From Marinirhabdus sp050859505 (GTDB lineage Bacteria; Bacteroidota; Bacteroidia; Flavobacteriales; Flavobacteriaceae), in the NCBI RefSeq assembly GCF_050859505.1, contig NZ_CP193934.1:1426001-1490000 (forward strand): DNA of 64,000 nucleotides, given 5' to 3'. Shown piece after piece: positions 24,691 to 34,745 of this stretch. The notes below the pieces were generated by a model, which saw only the letters and a list, made by a program, of their open reading frames with translations, was not told the origin of the DNA and did no database searches. The position numbers were made by a program, and so were the translations under genes. How positions within the stretch are numbered: position 1 is the first letter of the stretch; each line of letters starts with the position of its first letter.

Positions 24691-27240
24691 ATGGAATCAA
24701 TTATGATTTATATGCCGATCGCCTTGGCACTATTAGGCCTCGTTTATATGCTTGTCAAGAAATCTTGGGTGATGAAGCAGGATGCCGGTGACGGTAAAAT
24801 GAAAGAAATTTCAGATCACATTTATGAGGGCGCACTTGCTTTCTTAAAAGCAGAATACAAATTGCTTACCATTTTCGTAATTATAGTAAGTGTATTACTT
24901 GCTGTTGTTGCATTTGTTGTGCCTACGACACATTGGTTAATTATTATTGCATTCGTTTTAGGGGCTATCTTTTCAGCCTTTGCAGGAAATATAGGGATGA
25001 AGATTGCTACTAAAACAAACGTACGTACTACACAAGCAGCACGTACTAGTTTACCTAAAGCATTAAACGTTTCTTTTGGAGGTGGTACTGTTATGGGTCT
25101 TGGTGTAGCAGGTCTTGCTGTATTGGGATTAACGGCATTTTTTATATTCTTCTTTCACTTCTTTATGGAAGGTGTTTGGGCTAGTGAAATGATTATGGTG
25201 AATGGAGAGTTAGTGAGTCAAGGTAATTTTGATATGACTATAGTTCTTGAAACTTTAGCTGGCTTCTCACTAGGTGCAGAGTCTATTGCATTATTCGCCC
25301 GTGTTGGTGGTGGTATTTATACCAAAGCGGCCGATGTAGGAGCAGATCTTGTAGGTAAAGTAGAAGCAGGCATTCCTGAAGACGATCCTCGTAACCCTGC
25401 AACTATTGCAGATAATGTAGGAGATAACGTAGGGGATGTTGCCGGTATGGGAGCAGATTTATTCGGATCGTATGTTGCAACAGTGCTTGCAGCAATGGTG
25501 TTAGGTAACTACGTGATTAAAGATATGGGAGGTAATATTGCTGATGCTTTTGGCGGAATTGGACCTATCTTATTACCTATGTCTATTGCTGGTGTAGGGA
25601 TTATAATTTCTATCATCGGTACTATGTTAGTACGTATTAAAAGTAACGATGCTAAAGAATCTCAAGTAATGGGCGCTTTAAACATAGGAAACTGGACGTC
25701 TATTATTTTAGTAGCGATCGCTTGTTTTGGTCTCTGTAAGTGGATGCTGCCGGAAACAATGAAAATGGAATTCTTTGGGGAAGGTTTACAAGAGATTTCT
25801 AGTATGCGTGTATTTTATGCAACGCTGGTAGGTCTTTTAGTAGGAGCAGTAATTTCTTCAGTAACCGAATACTATACCGGATTAGGTAAAAAGCCTATCC
25901 TTAAAATTGTGCAACAGTCATCAACAGGAGCAGGAACAAATATTATTGCAGGTCTTGCAACGGGTATGATTTCTACATTTCCATCGGTTTTATTATTTGC
26001 GGGTGCTATCTGGGCTTCTTATGCCTTTGCAGGTTTTTATGGAGTTGCGTTAGCTGCTTCAGCAATGATGGCGACAACGGCTATGCAATTAGCGATTGAT
26101 GCTTTTGGACCTATTAGTGACAACGCTGGTGGTATTGCTGAAATGAGCGAACAAGACCCAATCGTTCGAGAAAGAACAGATATCTTAGATTCAGTAGGAA
26201 ATACAACCGCTGCAACAGGAAAAGGATTTGCGATCGCATCTGCTGCGTTAACATCATTGGCCTTATTTGCTGCCTATGTAACATTTACAGGAATTGATGG
26301 GATTAATATTTATAAAGCGCCAGTACTGGCCATGTTATTTGTTGGTGGTATGGTGCCAGTTGTATTCTCTGCCCTTGCTATGAATGCAGTAGGAAAAGCA
26401 GCCATGGAAATGGTGCAGGAAGTACGTCGTCAATTTAGAGAGATTCCAGGTATTATGGAAGGTACAGGAAAACCAGAATACGATAAATGTGTGGCAATTT
26501 CAACAGAAGCATCTTTAAAGCAAATGTTATTACCAGGCGTACTAACTATTGGCTTTCCATTAGTGATTGCATTCCTACCATTAGCTTTCGGAATGGAAAA
26601 ATTGGCTATTGCAGAAATGTTAGGAGGCTATATGGCTGGAGTTACCGTAAGTGGAGTGCTTTGGGCAATTTTTCAAAACAACGCTGGAGGTGCTTGGGAT
26701 AACGCTAAAAAATCGTTTGAAGCAGGTGTTATGATTAACGGGGAAATGACATATAAAGGTAGTGAAGCTCACAAAGCAGCAGTAACTGGAGATACAGTAG
26801 GAGATCCGTTTAAAGATACGTCAGGCCCTTCTATGAATATCTTGATTAAATTAACTTGTCTAATCGGATTAGTGATCGCTCCTATCTTGGGAGGTCATAG
26901 CGCAGATACAGATGCAGATGCAACCACAACCGAAGAAATGGTATTTATAGATGAAGATGGAAACAGAACCGTATTAACTGAAAGACAGGTCGAAATTATT
27001 AAGAACGATGGGAACGCCACAATTAGAGGTGGTGAAAATCTAAATAATAAAACGGAGACGTTTGTAGAAATGCTGAAAAATGAAAATAACGATCAGGTAA
27101 CTGCAAATGTTGAGATTAGACGTACCGTTGATGGCGAAACAACTGTTGAAAATAAATCGTTTACGGGAACCGAAGAGGAAGTGCGTGATCAGCTAAAAGA
27201 TGTTGAAGGTGTGAAAATTAAGATTAAAGACAAAGAATAA
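24691..27240 (+). CDS. hppA: Membrane-bound ion-pumping pyrophosphatase, K+-dependent type, with C-terminal extension
   Basis: 849 aa. Couples pyrophosphate hydrolysis to H+ or Na+ export at the inner membrane. The substrate site is intact (DVGADLVGKVEAGIPEDDPRNPATIADNVGDNVGD). GNTTAATGKG carries Ala where K+-independent enzymes have Lys, so K+ dependence is predicted; the pumped ion cannot be told. Many hydrophobic helices are followed by an extra polar region of about 110 residues (738-849) that includes EMVFIDEDGNRTVLTERQ and a REV-type acidic/basic alternation (VEIRRTVDGETTVENKS). Most homologues lack such a tail. It has its own promoter and terminator. Confidence 0.93.
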   Translation: MESIMIYMPIALALLGLVYMLVKKSWVMKQDAGDGKMKEISDHIYEGALAFLKAEYKLLTIFVIIVSVLLAVVAFVVPTTHWLIIIAFVLGAIFSAFAGNIGMKIATKTNVRTTQAARTSLPKALNVSFGGGTVMGLGVAGLAVLGLTAFFIFFFHFFMEGVWASEMIMVNGELVSQGNFDMTIVLETLAGFSLGAESIALFARVGGGIYTKAADVGADLVGKVEAGIPEDDPRNPATIADNVGDNVGDVAGMGADLFGSYVATVLAAMVLGNYVIKDMGGNIADAFGGIGPILLPMSIAGVGIIISIIGTMLVRIKSNDAKESQVMGALNIGNWTSIILVAIACFGLCKWMLPETMKMEFFGEGLQEISSMRVFYATLVGLLVGAVISSVTEYYTGLGKKPILKIVQQSSTGAGTNIIAGLATGMISTFPSVLLFAGAIWASYAFAGFYGVALAASAMMATTAMQLAIDAFGPISDNAGGIAEMSEQDPIVRERTDILDSVGNTTAATGKGFAIASAALTSLALFAAYVTFTGIDGINIYKAPVLAMLFVGGMVPVVFSALAMNAVGKAAMEMVQEVRRQFREIPGIMEGTGKPEYDKCVAISTEASLKQMLLPGVLTIGFPLVIAFLPLAFGMEKLAIAEMLGGYMAGVTVSGVLWAIFQNNAGGAWDNAKKSFEAGVMINGEMTYKGSEAHKAAVTGDTVGDPFKDTSGPSMNILIKLTCLIGLVIAPILGGHSADTDADATTTEEMVFIDEDGNRTVLTERQVEIIKNDGNATIRGGENLNNKTETFVEMLKNENNDQVTANVEIRRTVDGETTVENKSFTGTEEEVRDQLKDVEGVKIKIKDKE

Positions 27241-27267
27241 TTTAGCTTAAGTCGTTAAATATAAATT

Positions 27268-27297
27268 AAACCCTGCCTTTACGGCAGGGTTTTTTTA
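27268..27297 (+). terminator. Terminator downstream of hppA
   Basis: A 10-bp stem AAACCCTGCC/GGCAGGGTTT with 5-nt loop, then a T run. Confidence 0.9.
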
Positions 27298-27322
27298 TGG
27301 AAATAGTTAACTTCACATTACG

Positions 27323-28591
27323 ATGAATTATGACGATCTCATAACCCTGGGGATAGCTTTTGGTCTCGGAATGCTCATTGGGCTTCAAAGACAACACACA
27401 GACAATAAGATGGCTGGGGTGCGAACGTTTACGTTAATCGCAGTGCTGGGTACAGTGTCCGGTTTTCTTACGCGCGACTTGGATAATCCCTATATTCTTC
27501 CAGCCATAGGCCTTTCCTTAACAGCCCTTCTTGTGGTTGCCAATGTTGTAAAACTGAAAAAATTAACCGAAGCCGATGTTGGTCAAACCACTGAAGTTGC
27601 TGCGCTACTCACTTTTGCTATAGGTGCATACCTTGTAGTGGGAAATCAGGTAATTGGCGTTATTGTAGGAGGAGCTATGGCGGTTTTGCTTTATGTAAAA
27701 GAGCATCTTCACAACTTTATAGAAAACTTAAAAGATAAAGACCTGGCTGCTATTATGACCTTTGCAGGGATTTCATTAGTTATTCTGCCCATATTACCCA
27801 ATGAAACATACGGACCACTAGATGTGCTCAATCCTAAAAATATTTGGATGATGGTAACGCTTATCGTTGGAATAAGTGTAGTAGGGTATTTCATTTATAA
27901 GTTCGTGGGGAAAAAAGTAGGGATTATCTCTAACGGAGTATTGGGCGGACTCATAAGTAGCACAGCTACAACGGTAAGCTATGCACGCAAAACGACCAGC
28001 TCCAAAAATATTGGGAAAATGGCCGCTTTTGTTATTATGACGGCTTCTACCATCGCGTTGGCCAGAGTTATGGTAGAAATTGGAGTGGTGATCCCGGAAA
28101 AACTTCCGCAACTCATAGTTCCTTTATTAGTTGAATTTGTTTTTATGGTGGCCTTGTGTGTAGCTTTATTTTATTTAATAAACAAAGATGCTTCACAAGA
28201 CGAAGAAATGCCAGAGCCTAAAAACCCAGCCCAATTTAAAAGTGCTCTTGTATTTGGTTTGTTATATGGGTTCATTTTGTTAGCAGTAGCTTTCACAAAG
28301 AAAACATTTGGAAACGAAGCGTTATATGTAGTTTCTATTATTAGTGGCCTTACCGATGTGGATGCAATTACTTTGTCTCTTTCTCAATTAATGAAAGGTG
28401 GCGGCTTGGAAACCAATAGTGGCTGGCGATTAATATTGCTGGCATCACTTTCAAATCTTGTTTTTAAAGGTGTTATGGCAGCAACGTTAGGAACGAAACA
28501 ATTGGCGAAGTGGATTGGGCTTTCCTTCGGATTGTCTATTATTGTTGGCTTGTTGCTTTTATGGTTGTGGCCTGAAGGCTGGCATTTTTAA
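27323..28591 (+). CDS. MgtC/SapB family membrane protein with DUF4010
   Basis: 422 aa. N-terminal MgtC-like domain (LGIAFGLGMLIGLQRQH, MAGVRTFTLIAVLGTVSGFL) of four to five helices, then a DUF4010 domain with about eight helices (GVLGGLISSTATTVSYARKT, GLTDVDAITLSLSQL). An integral inner-membrane protein; transport or Mg2+-related functions are suspected for the family but not proven. The next gene starts 18 bp downstream, so they are likely co-transcribed. Confidence 0.87.
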   Translation: MNYDDLITLGIAFGLGMLIGLQRQHTDNKMAGVRTFTLIAVLGTVSGFLTRDLDNPYILPAIGLSLTALLVVANVVKLKKLTEADVGQTTEVAALLTFAIGAYLVVGNQVIGVIVGGAMAVLLYVKEHLHNFIENLKDKDLAAIMTFAGISLVILPILPNETYGPLDVLNPKNIWMMVTLIVGISVVGYFIYKFVGKKVGIISNGVLGGLISSTATTVSYARKTTSSKNIGKMAAFVIMTASTIALARVMVEIGVVIPEKLPQLIVPLLVEFVFMVALCVALFYLINKDASQDEEMPEPKNPAQFKSALVFGLLYGFILLAVAFTKKTFGNEALYVVSIISGLTDVDAITLSLSQLMKGGGLETNSGWRLILLASLSNLVFKGVMAATLGTKQLAKWIGLSFGLSIIVGLLLLWLWPEGWHF

Positions 28592-28609
28592 TCTCCTCAA
28601 AACATCTTA

Positions 28610-29614
28610 ATGAATCTATTTAAAAAAGATCCCTTACAAATTATCCCATTTCAGAGCTATGGAGACGCAAATCATTTTTATACGCGTGGAAGAGCACTGG
28701 AAGATGAAAATATAGACCTTTCTCAAAGAGGCTTTTTCAGCTTACTGAAAACTGCCTGGAAACGATTTGAAGTAGATGAAATGCCAAACACTAAACTACG
28801 AATCACCTTGCCAGACAAGTCGGTTATGTATGTAAACAGCGATGTAAATGGTTATTTTAAGGTTAAGCAGGATATTTCGGGATTAGATGGGTTGGCTAAT
28901 AGTGAAGGTTGGCTACAATTTCATATGGCTTTTGAGGAACAATTTTCAGATAGAATTATTCAGAATGATAACAAGTTCTCAGGCGAAATTTTAATTCCTT
29001 CACAAAATAGTAGCTTCGGAATTATTAGCGACATAGACGATACTATTCTACACACCGGCGTAACCTCTATTCTTAAGTGGCGGTTAATTATAAACACCTT
29101 GTTTAAAATTGCCGAAAAGAGAAGTCCGTTGGAAGGAGCGGCAGATTTTTACCATTTATTACACCGTGGTGCAAGTGGTGAAGAGGCAAACCCTTTTTTT
29201 TATGTAAGCCACAGCCCGTGGAATTTATACCGATACCTGGAACTTTTTCTTCGGAAAAACAACTTCCCAAAAGGCCCCATATTGTTAAGGGACCTGACGA
29301 GTTTCAAGAATAGAAAAGACACTTCCGAAAAACCCCAAAAACAAAAAGAGATCATAGATATTTTAAATCTCTATCCAGAAAAACAATTTATTCTAATAGG
29401 CGACGGCGGCGAACACGATCCAGACATCTATATTGAAGTTGCCGAAAACTTCCCAGAACGAATTAAAGCCATTTACATTCGCAGTATAAAACACAAAAAG
29501 AGACTTTTACGTATTCGAGGCTTATTCGAGAATTATAAAACGGTACCAGCAGTTTTAGTAGAAAGTAGTAAGGAAGCAATTGAACACGCCAGAGAGCACG
29601 GTTTTGTTCTATAA
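28610..29614 (+). CDS. App1-family phosphatase domain protein (DUF2183)
   Basis: 334 aa. The catalytic DIDDT motif (residues 141-145, IISDIDDTIL) is of HAD type, followed by YVSHSPWNLY and LIGDGGEHDPDIY, the classic App1 signature. Yeast App1 is a phosphatidate phosphatase; bacterial members are poorly studied. There is no signal peptide. The gene lies 18 bp after the MgtC/DUF4010 gene and convergent with ppk1. Confidence 0.88.
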   Translation: MNLFKKDPLQIIPFQSYGDANHFYTRGRALEDENIDLSQRGFFSLLKTAWKRFEVDEMPNTKLRITLPDKSVMYVNSDVNGYFKVKQDISGLDGLANSEGWLQFHMAFEEQFSDRIIQNDNKFSGEILIPSQNSSFGIISDIDDTILHTGVTSILKWRLIINTLFKIAEKRSPLEGAADFYHLLHRGASGEEANPFFYVSHSPWNLYRYLELFLRKNNFPKGPILLRDLTSFKNRKDTSEKPQKQKEIIDILNLYPEKQFILIGDGGEHDPDIYIEVAENFPERIKAIYIRSIKHKKRLLRIRGLFENYKTVPAVLVESSKEAIEHAREHGFVL

Positions 29615-29717
29615 AAATTAAAAACTATTAAGCCTGTTTTCTGGTGGAACACCTTGACAGACTCAGGATAAACTGCAGTAGCAACTTTAAAATTTTAAAA
29701 CTCCAGTAAATTTTATT

Positions 29718-31754
29718 TTAAGAACTATTTTTTTTAAAATACTCATAGGTAGCCAACTGTGACTGTATTTTTTTGTGGTCGTTGGTAATGTACTTATTTG
29801 CCTGTTTTCCATCAACCACTCTCGCTTTTATAGTATCCTGAAGCTGCAATTCAATTAAATCCTGAATTGTTTTTTTATGGTCTTCATCAAAAATAGGGGT
29901 AACTACTTCAATGCGGTGGCTTAAATTACGTTTCATCCAGTCTGCAGAGCCAATATAAACTTGCGGATCGCCATTGTTTCCGAAGATATACACACGTCCG
30001 TGCTCTAAAAATCGATCTACAATGGAGGTAATATAAATATTTTCGCTTTGTCCTTTTACACCTGGCACCAAAGAGCACATACCACGAACTAGCAGCCGTA
30101 TCTTAACTCCAGCCGCACTGGCGCGATACAATAATTTAATCATGGTTTTATCCTCAAGACTGTTCATTTTTAACGTGATGCTTGCAGGTTGTCCGGCACG
30201 AGCAAATTGCATTTCAGTTTGTACCAACTCTGTAAAACCGCTGCGGGTAGTATAGGGAGAAACTAAAAGACGCTTCGTCTTGGGTACTAAAATCTTCTGT
30301 TGTAATACTAAAAATACTTTGTTGAGGTCTTTTGTTATTTTTTTATCGGCGGTCATTAAACCGAAATCGGTATACAATTTCGCCGTTTTTTCATTAAAAT
30401 TACCAGTAGCGATATAGCCGTAGCGTTGTGTGTCGCCTTCGGTTTTCTTTTCGATGTATAGAATTTTGCTGTGGATTTTAATATCTGGAAAACTGTAAAT
30501 TACTGTGGCACCATTGTCTTCAAATATTTTCCCCCACTTTAAATTGTTATGTTCGTCAAAACGCGCTTTTACTTCAATAAAGATGACTACTTTTTTACCG
30601 TTTTTTGCAGCGGTAACTATGGCATCGTTAAGGCGGGATTCTTTTGCAGCTCTATAGATGGTCATTTTAATAGTGGTAACTGCTGGGTCTTCTGCTGCTT
30701 CTTCTAATAATTTTATTAGAGGCTCAAAAGACTGATACGGATAATGAAGTAACTGATCTTTTTTCTCAATCTCGTCTAAGATAGAGCTGCAATTTGCTAA
30801 AACCGGATGGGATAAGGGTGTGAGCTTTTCGTTGCTCAAATTAGTTCCTGTAGGATTCGGGAAACCGAAGAAATCCTTAAAATTATGGTAAGTGCCACCA
30901 TTAACGATATCTGCATTATAAACGTCAAGCGCTTTTTTAATAATTTCCTGAAAAGCTTTCGGCATATGCTGGTCTATCAATAAGCGTGTAGCTTGCCCTG
31001 TATCTCGTTTGCTTAATGCATTTTTTATCTTTTCAGCGAGATTTCCAGAAAGTTCATTTTCAATGTACAACTCGGCATCACGAGAGGTTTTAATGCTGTA
31101 AAACGTAATATCCTGTTCCATTTTTGGGTTTTGACGCAGGTTGTATTTCAGGATGTCGTCTATAAAAGTAATGTAGTGTTTTCCGTTGTGCTTCGGAAAT
31201 GTGAAAAATCGTGGTTCGTCTTCTGGAATATTAATAACCGCAAATTCATGGTCGCTTAATTGCGCCGTTAGATACAAAGCTTCATTTTTAACAAATACCT
31301 GGTTCTCTTCTGAAGTGGTGTACTTGTTAATTTCAATCTTGTCCTTTAAAATTTCCTGATAGTATGTTTTGGCAATTTCCTTCTGGTTGGTAGAAAATTC
31401 CTTTTGGCCAATAAGATGAATTTGATGTTTTTTGAGCTCTGGAACAATTTCAGTAGTAAAAACCTTTCCAAATTCTTCTTGTTGCAATTCTACTTGCTTC
31501 TTTATTTCTCTTAAAACCTGATTGGGTTTGGTGATGAGTTTTTTCCGAAGCGGTTTTTCAATATTTTTAATTTGCCGAATATCACTCACCCTAACTTTAA
31601 AAAATTCGTCCAAATTTGAGGAGAAAATGGCCAAAAACTTGATGCGCTCATAGAGTGGATTTCTTTTATCTGCAGCTTCCTGCAAAACACGGTGGTTAAA
31701 ACGTAGCCACGAAAGATCTCTGTGGTAATATTTAGAATTATAGAGCTTACTCAT
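29718..31754 (-). CDS. ppk1: Polyphosphate kinase 1
   Basis: 678 aa, the normal length. Ppk1 polymerises the gamma-phosphate of ATP into polyphosphate. YYHRDLSWLRFNHRVLQEA at the N-terminus, the autophosphorylated histidine in DIKIHSKILYIE, the FIEVKARFDEHNNLKWG segment and the C-terminal IGSADWMKRNLSHRIEV motif are intact. Monocistronic. With ppa, hppA and the App1 gene it makes a phosphate-rich neighbourhood, although the strands differ. Confidence 0.95.
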   Translation of the reverse strand: MSKLYNSKYYHRDLSWLRFNHRVLQEAADKRNPLYERIKFLAIFSSNLDEFFKVRVSDIRQIKNIEKPLRKKLITKPNQVLREIKKQVELQQEEFGKVFTTEIVPELKKHQIHLIGQKEFSTNQKEIAKTYYQEILKDKIEINKYTTSEENQVFVKNEALYLTAQLSDHEFAVINIPEDEPRFFTFPKHNGKHYITFIDDILKYNLRQNPKMEQDITFYSIKTSRDAELYIENELSGNLAEKIKNALSKRDTGQATRLLIDQHMPKAFQEIIKKALDVYNADIVNGGTYHNFKDFFGFPNPTGTNLSNEKLTPLSHPVLANCSSILDEIEKKDQLLHYPYQSFEPLIKLLEEAAEDPAVTTIKMTIYRAAKESRLNDAIVTAAKNGKKVVIFIEVKARFDEHNNLKWGKIFEDNGATVIYSFPDIKIHSKILYIEKKTEGDTQRYGYIATGNFNEKTAKLYTDFGLMTADKKITKDLNKVFLVLQQKILVPKTKRLLVSPYTTRSGFTELVQTEMQFARAGQPASITLKMNSLEDKTMIKLLYRASAAGVKIRLLVRGMCSLVPGVKGQSENIYITSIVDRFLEHGRVYIFGNNGDPQVYIGSADWMKRNLSHRIEVVTPIFDEDHKKTIQDLIELQLQDTIKARVVDGKQANKYITNDHKKIQSQLATYEYFKKNSS

Positions 31755-31965
31755 TAATGCAGAAATTGGTATTCGGTTATTTCTGTAAAAATCGGTATTT
31801 ACAGCGCCTTTCTGTGTTTCTGAAATGTTAAGGTTTGAATTCTGGAAAGAAGAAAAGCAAAGAAATGTTATGTAATCTTACAATCTAACTCCTTACCCCA
31901 GCGGGTAAAAGATATGGATTGAAACTGAAAATTTTTATTCTGAAATTCGGAAGGAAACCAGGTAG

Positions 31966-32580
31966 CTAAAACAACCCGTGCAGCTCTGCGTCAATCTTGT
32001 TGATAACAGCGCCTAAATCTTCAGGATTGTCCACAAAATTAAGGTTGTCCACATCGATAACAAGAAGGTTGCTTTTGTCATAATCATGTACCCAAGCTTC
32101 GTAGCGTTCATTTAAACGGCTTAAGTAATCTATGCTAATGCTGTTTTCGTAATCGCGACCACGCTTATGGATTTGGCTAACCAAATTTGGGATACTACTT
32201 CTAAGATAAATAAGCAAGTCTGGCCCTTTGGTAACGCTCTCCATTAAATCGAATAACGACTTGTAATTCTCGAAATCACGATTGGTCATAAGGCCCATGG
32301 CGTGTAAGTTGGGAGCAAAGATGTAGGCATCTTCATAAATAGTGCGATCCTGAATTACTTTTTTACCACTTTCTCTGATTTCCAGAATTTGGCGGAACCG
32401 ACTGTTCAAAAAGTAAATTTGCAGGTTAAAACTCCAACGTGCCATGCTGTTGTAAAAATCGTCTAGATATGGGTTGTCCTCTACATCTTCATAATGTGCC
32501 TTCCACTTGTAGTGTTTTGAGAGTAAACGGGTAAGGGTGGTTTTTCCGGAGCCTATATTTCCTGCAATTGCAACGTGCAT
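31966..32580 (-). CDS. Deoxynucleoside kinase
   Basis: 204 aa from MHVAIAGNIGSGKTT. The P-loop GNIGSGKT (residues about 6-13), the ERS/DRT-type motif QDRTIYEDA and the lid RGRDYENSISIDYL identify a dNK/dGK family enzyme, which phosphorylates deoxynucleosides in salvage; the preferred nucleoside cannot be read. The frame extends 18 codons upstream, but that part overlaps the preceding gene and lacks family similarity. The start lies 4 bp after the stop of the upstream gene, suggesting coupling. Confidence 0.88.
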   Translation of the reverse strand: MHVAIAGNIGSGKTTLTRLLSKHYKWKAHYEDVEDNPYLDDFYNSMARWSFNLQIYFLNSRFRQILEIRESGKKVIQDRTIYEDAYIFAPNLHAMGLMTNRDFENYKSLFDLMESVTKGPDLLIYLRSSIPNLVSQIHKRGRDYENSISIDYLSRLNERYEAWVHDYDKSNLLVIDVDNLNFVDNPEDLGAVINKIDAELHGLF

Positions 32581-32584
32581 GTGC

Positions 32585-33382
32585 CTAATTCTTTGGTTGG
32601 TTATTGGTAAATTGATGGAGTATTTTTCCGTCATAAATATACAGGAAATCTTGCGTAAGGTGCAATTGTTTTATAGTTATTTCGGGGAGCAATATTTTTT
32701 TGGCTTCGGAAGGTTTTGTAGGAGAGTTTAAACCGGGCTCTGCATAGTTAAAAACTTCATTATTTTTTACGACCCAGACATCTTCATCGTTTTGTGCAAT
32801 AAAATCTCCTTGGTCTATGGCTACTTCAGAAAGGAAACTTCCGTAGACATTATAGGTAATTAGTGTGTCGTCAAATAATAAATAGCAATAATTGAAATTG
32901 CTCGCCATGGCTACTAAATTTCCTTCCATGGGCAGAGAAGACTGTAATTTTCGTTCCAGTCTATAATCGAAAAGTTCCAGCTGCTGGGTATCAACATTGA
33001 AGAGCCAAACTCTGTTGTTTCCTGCATTGCCAGCCGCGCTTATATTTACAAATTCCTGTATTTCGTTAAAACTAATTCGCTCTACTTCGTTCAATCTATT
33101 ATCCAAAAAAACCACAGTATTGGTTTGCTGATAGAATAACATAATCTTTAACGGATTAATGATGTCTACCTTTTCAATAGCACCTAAAGAGAAATCCTTA
33201 AATACAAAATCTCCGTCAGGGCCTTTTTTATAAAAGGCCATTTCATCTATATAGTAATTGTTTTTGTAGATGTCTGTACCAATGTAGGTGTCAGCATTCA
33301 GTAAAACGGTCGTAAGAGCCGGTTTGGGTTGAGCCAAAAACTGAAAACTGATCAATACTAAAAAAAAGCAGAGGTGCCGCAT
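32585..33382 (-). CDS. Hypothetical secreted protein
   Basis: 265 aa. Signal peptide (MRHLCFFLVLISFQFLAQ), then a beta-rich mature part with repeated short strands (VVFLDNRLNEVERI, VWLFNVDTQQLELFDY, LITYNVYGSF) resembling WD/NHL-type propeller blades but too short to be sure. Probably periplasmic or surface. It ends 4 bp before the deoxynucleoside kinase start, so they are likely co-transcribed. Family not recognised. Confidence 0.72.
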   Translation of the reverse strand: MRHLCFFLVLISFQFLAQPKPALTTVLLNADTYIGTDIYKNNYYIDEMAFYKKGPDGDFVFKDFSLGAIEKVDIINPLKIMLFYQQTNTVVFLDNRLNEVERISFNEIQEFVNISAAGNAGNNRVWLFNVDTQQLELFDYRLERKLQSSLPMEGNLVAMASNFNYCYLLFDDTLITYNVYGSFLSEVAIDQGDFIAQNDEDVWVVKNNEVFNYAEPGLNSPTKPSEAKKILLPEITIKQLHLTQDFLYIYDGKILHQFTNNQPKN

Positions 33383-33508
33383 GGTGGGTCAAGATACAAA
33401 ATACGTGCTAAAGTGTGTTGAGTTGGCCGAAACATTGGCAGTATTTTCGCATCTTTTTTTATACAATGAAAAACCTTTAAAGGGAAAACGTAAATCAGAA
33501 AAATTTTG

Positions 33509-33613
33509 ATGAAATCCCAAAAAAATGAAGAAATGATGGAACGATTTCAAGGTAGCGGTAGGAAAAGCGATGAAAACAAACAGGTTTTTAGAATAAATGG
33601 TGGCGGTAAATAA
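33509..33613 (+). CDS. Possible very small protein
   Basis: 34 codons. Polar, with a Gly-rich end (FRINGGGK). An upstream TATTTTCG (about 33440) could serve as a -7 element. There is no database support available here, and the reading frame could be chance; length alone does not separate it from noise. Confidence 0.3.
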   Translation: MKSQKNEEMMERFQGSGRKSDENKQVFRINGGGK

Positions 33614-33716
33614 ATATATATACTATAAACTAAACCTTTGCCAATTAAAAGAGTCCTAAGGATACTGTAACAAAAGCTGTAACTTGTTACTAACTAGAAA
33701 CTATAAAATTGTTATT

Positions 33717-34676
33717 ATGAAAATATTATCCTTTTTGGTTGTCGTATTAATTTCGGCCACCTCATTTGCCCAAAATATTAGTGGCAAAGCCTATTACGAG
33801 TCTAAGACGACTGTAGATATGGGTGACTTTGGAGGTCGGGAAATGAGCGAGCAGATGAAGAAGACCATTGCGGAGCGTATGAAGAACATGCTGGAAAAAA
33901 CCTACATTCTTACTTTCAATAAAAACGAATCTGTGTATGCGGAGGAAGAAAAGTTAGAGACAGGTGCTGGTGGAGGTTTTGGGATGATGATGAATAGTTT
34001 TTCAGCGGGAGTACAATATAAAAACTTAGAGAAGAATCAGATTCTGGAGGAGCGTGAGTTCTTCGGAAAACAATTTTTAATCAACGATACTATTTCCAAC
34101 CTGAAATGGACGGTGACCGATGAAAAGAAAATGATAGGGAATTATCTTGCCGTAAAAGCTACTGCCATTAAGAAAATTGATGAAAACGATTTCAGTATGG
34201 CGCGTAGAAGAAACCGTGACGGAGATAAGAAAAAAGATGAGAAGAAAGGCAACCAGAAAAAAGAGGCTTCAACTGCGCTCAGCTCACAAGGAAATAAAGA
34301 TGAAAACACTCCTACAGATGGTGACGAAGCAAATGTAAAAGAGAAGAAAGACGATAACGACCCAATGAACGATATTGAAGTGCCTAAAGAAGTAGAGGTA
34401 ACCGCATGGTTTACCCCACAAATTCCTGTAAGCAATGGCCCGGGAGAATACGCAGGCTTACCAGGATTAATTTTGGAAATGAATATGCACCGTACCACTA
34501 TTTTATGTTCTAAAATAGTTTTGAGTACCAAAGCAGGAGATAAAATTGAAGCGCCCGAAAAAGGCGACGAAGTATCCCGCGAGGAGTACAACAAAATTGT
34601 TAAGGAAAAAATGGACGAGATGCGTGAAAATTTCCGTGGTGGTGGTGGCAGAGGAGGAAGACGCGGCGGATTTTAA
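33717..34676 (+). CDS. GLPGLI family protein
   Basis: 319 aa from MKILSFLVVVL. Signal peptide to about residue 19 (SFAQ), then a domain typical of the family with the name-giving motif GLPGLI at about residues 246-251 (EYAGLPGLILEM). Between about residues 165 and 215 is a Lys/Asp/Glu-rich low-complexity insert (RNRDGDKKKDEKKG, KEKKDDNDP), and the C-terminus is Gly/Arg-rich (GGGGRGGRRGG). Periplasmic. It precedes a TonB-dependent receptor-like gene by 69 bp, a pairing often seen in Bacteroidetes. Confidence 0.88.
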   Translation: MKILSFLVVVLISATSFAQNISGKAYYESKTTVDMGDFGGREMSEQMKKTIAERMKNMLEKTYILTFNKNESVYAEEEKLETGAGGGFGMMMNSFSAGVQYKNLEKNQILEEREFFGKQFLINDTISNLKWTVTDEKKMIGNYLAVKATAIKKIDENDFSMARRRNRDGDKKKDEKKGNQKKEASTALSSQGNKDENTPTDGDEANVKEKKDDNDPMNDIEVPKEVEVTAWFTPQIPVSNGPGEYAGLPGLILEMNMHRTTILCSKIVLSTKAGDKIEAPEKGDEVSREEYNKIVKEKMDEMRENFRGGGGRGGRRGGF

Positions 34677-34745
34677 TAAACTAACTAACCTCACACAAAT
34701 TGCTTTCCGTATAGGATAAAATTTGTGGGACAACTTTCAACCAAC

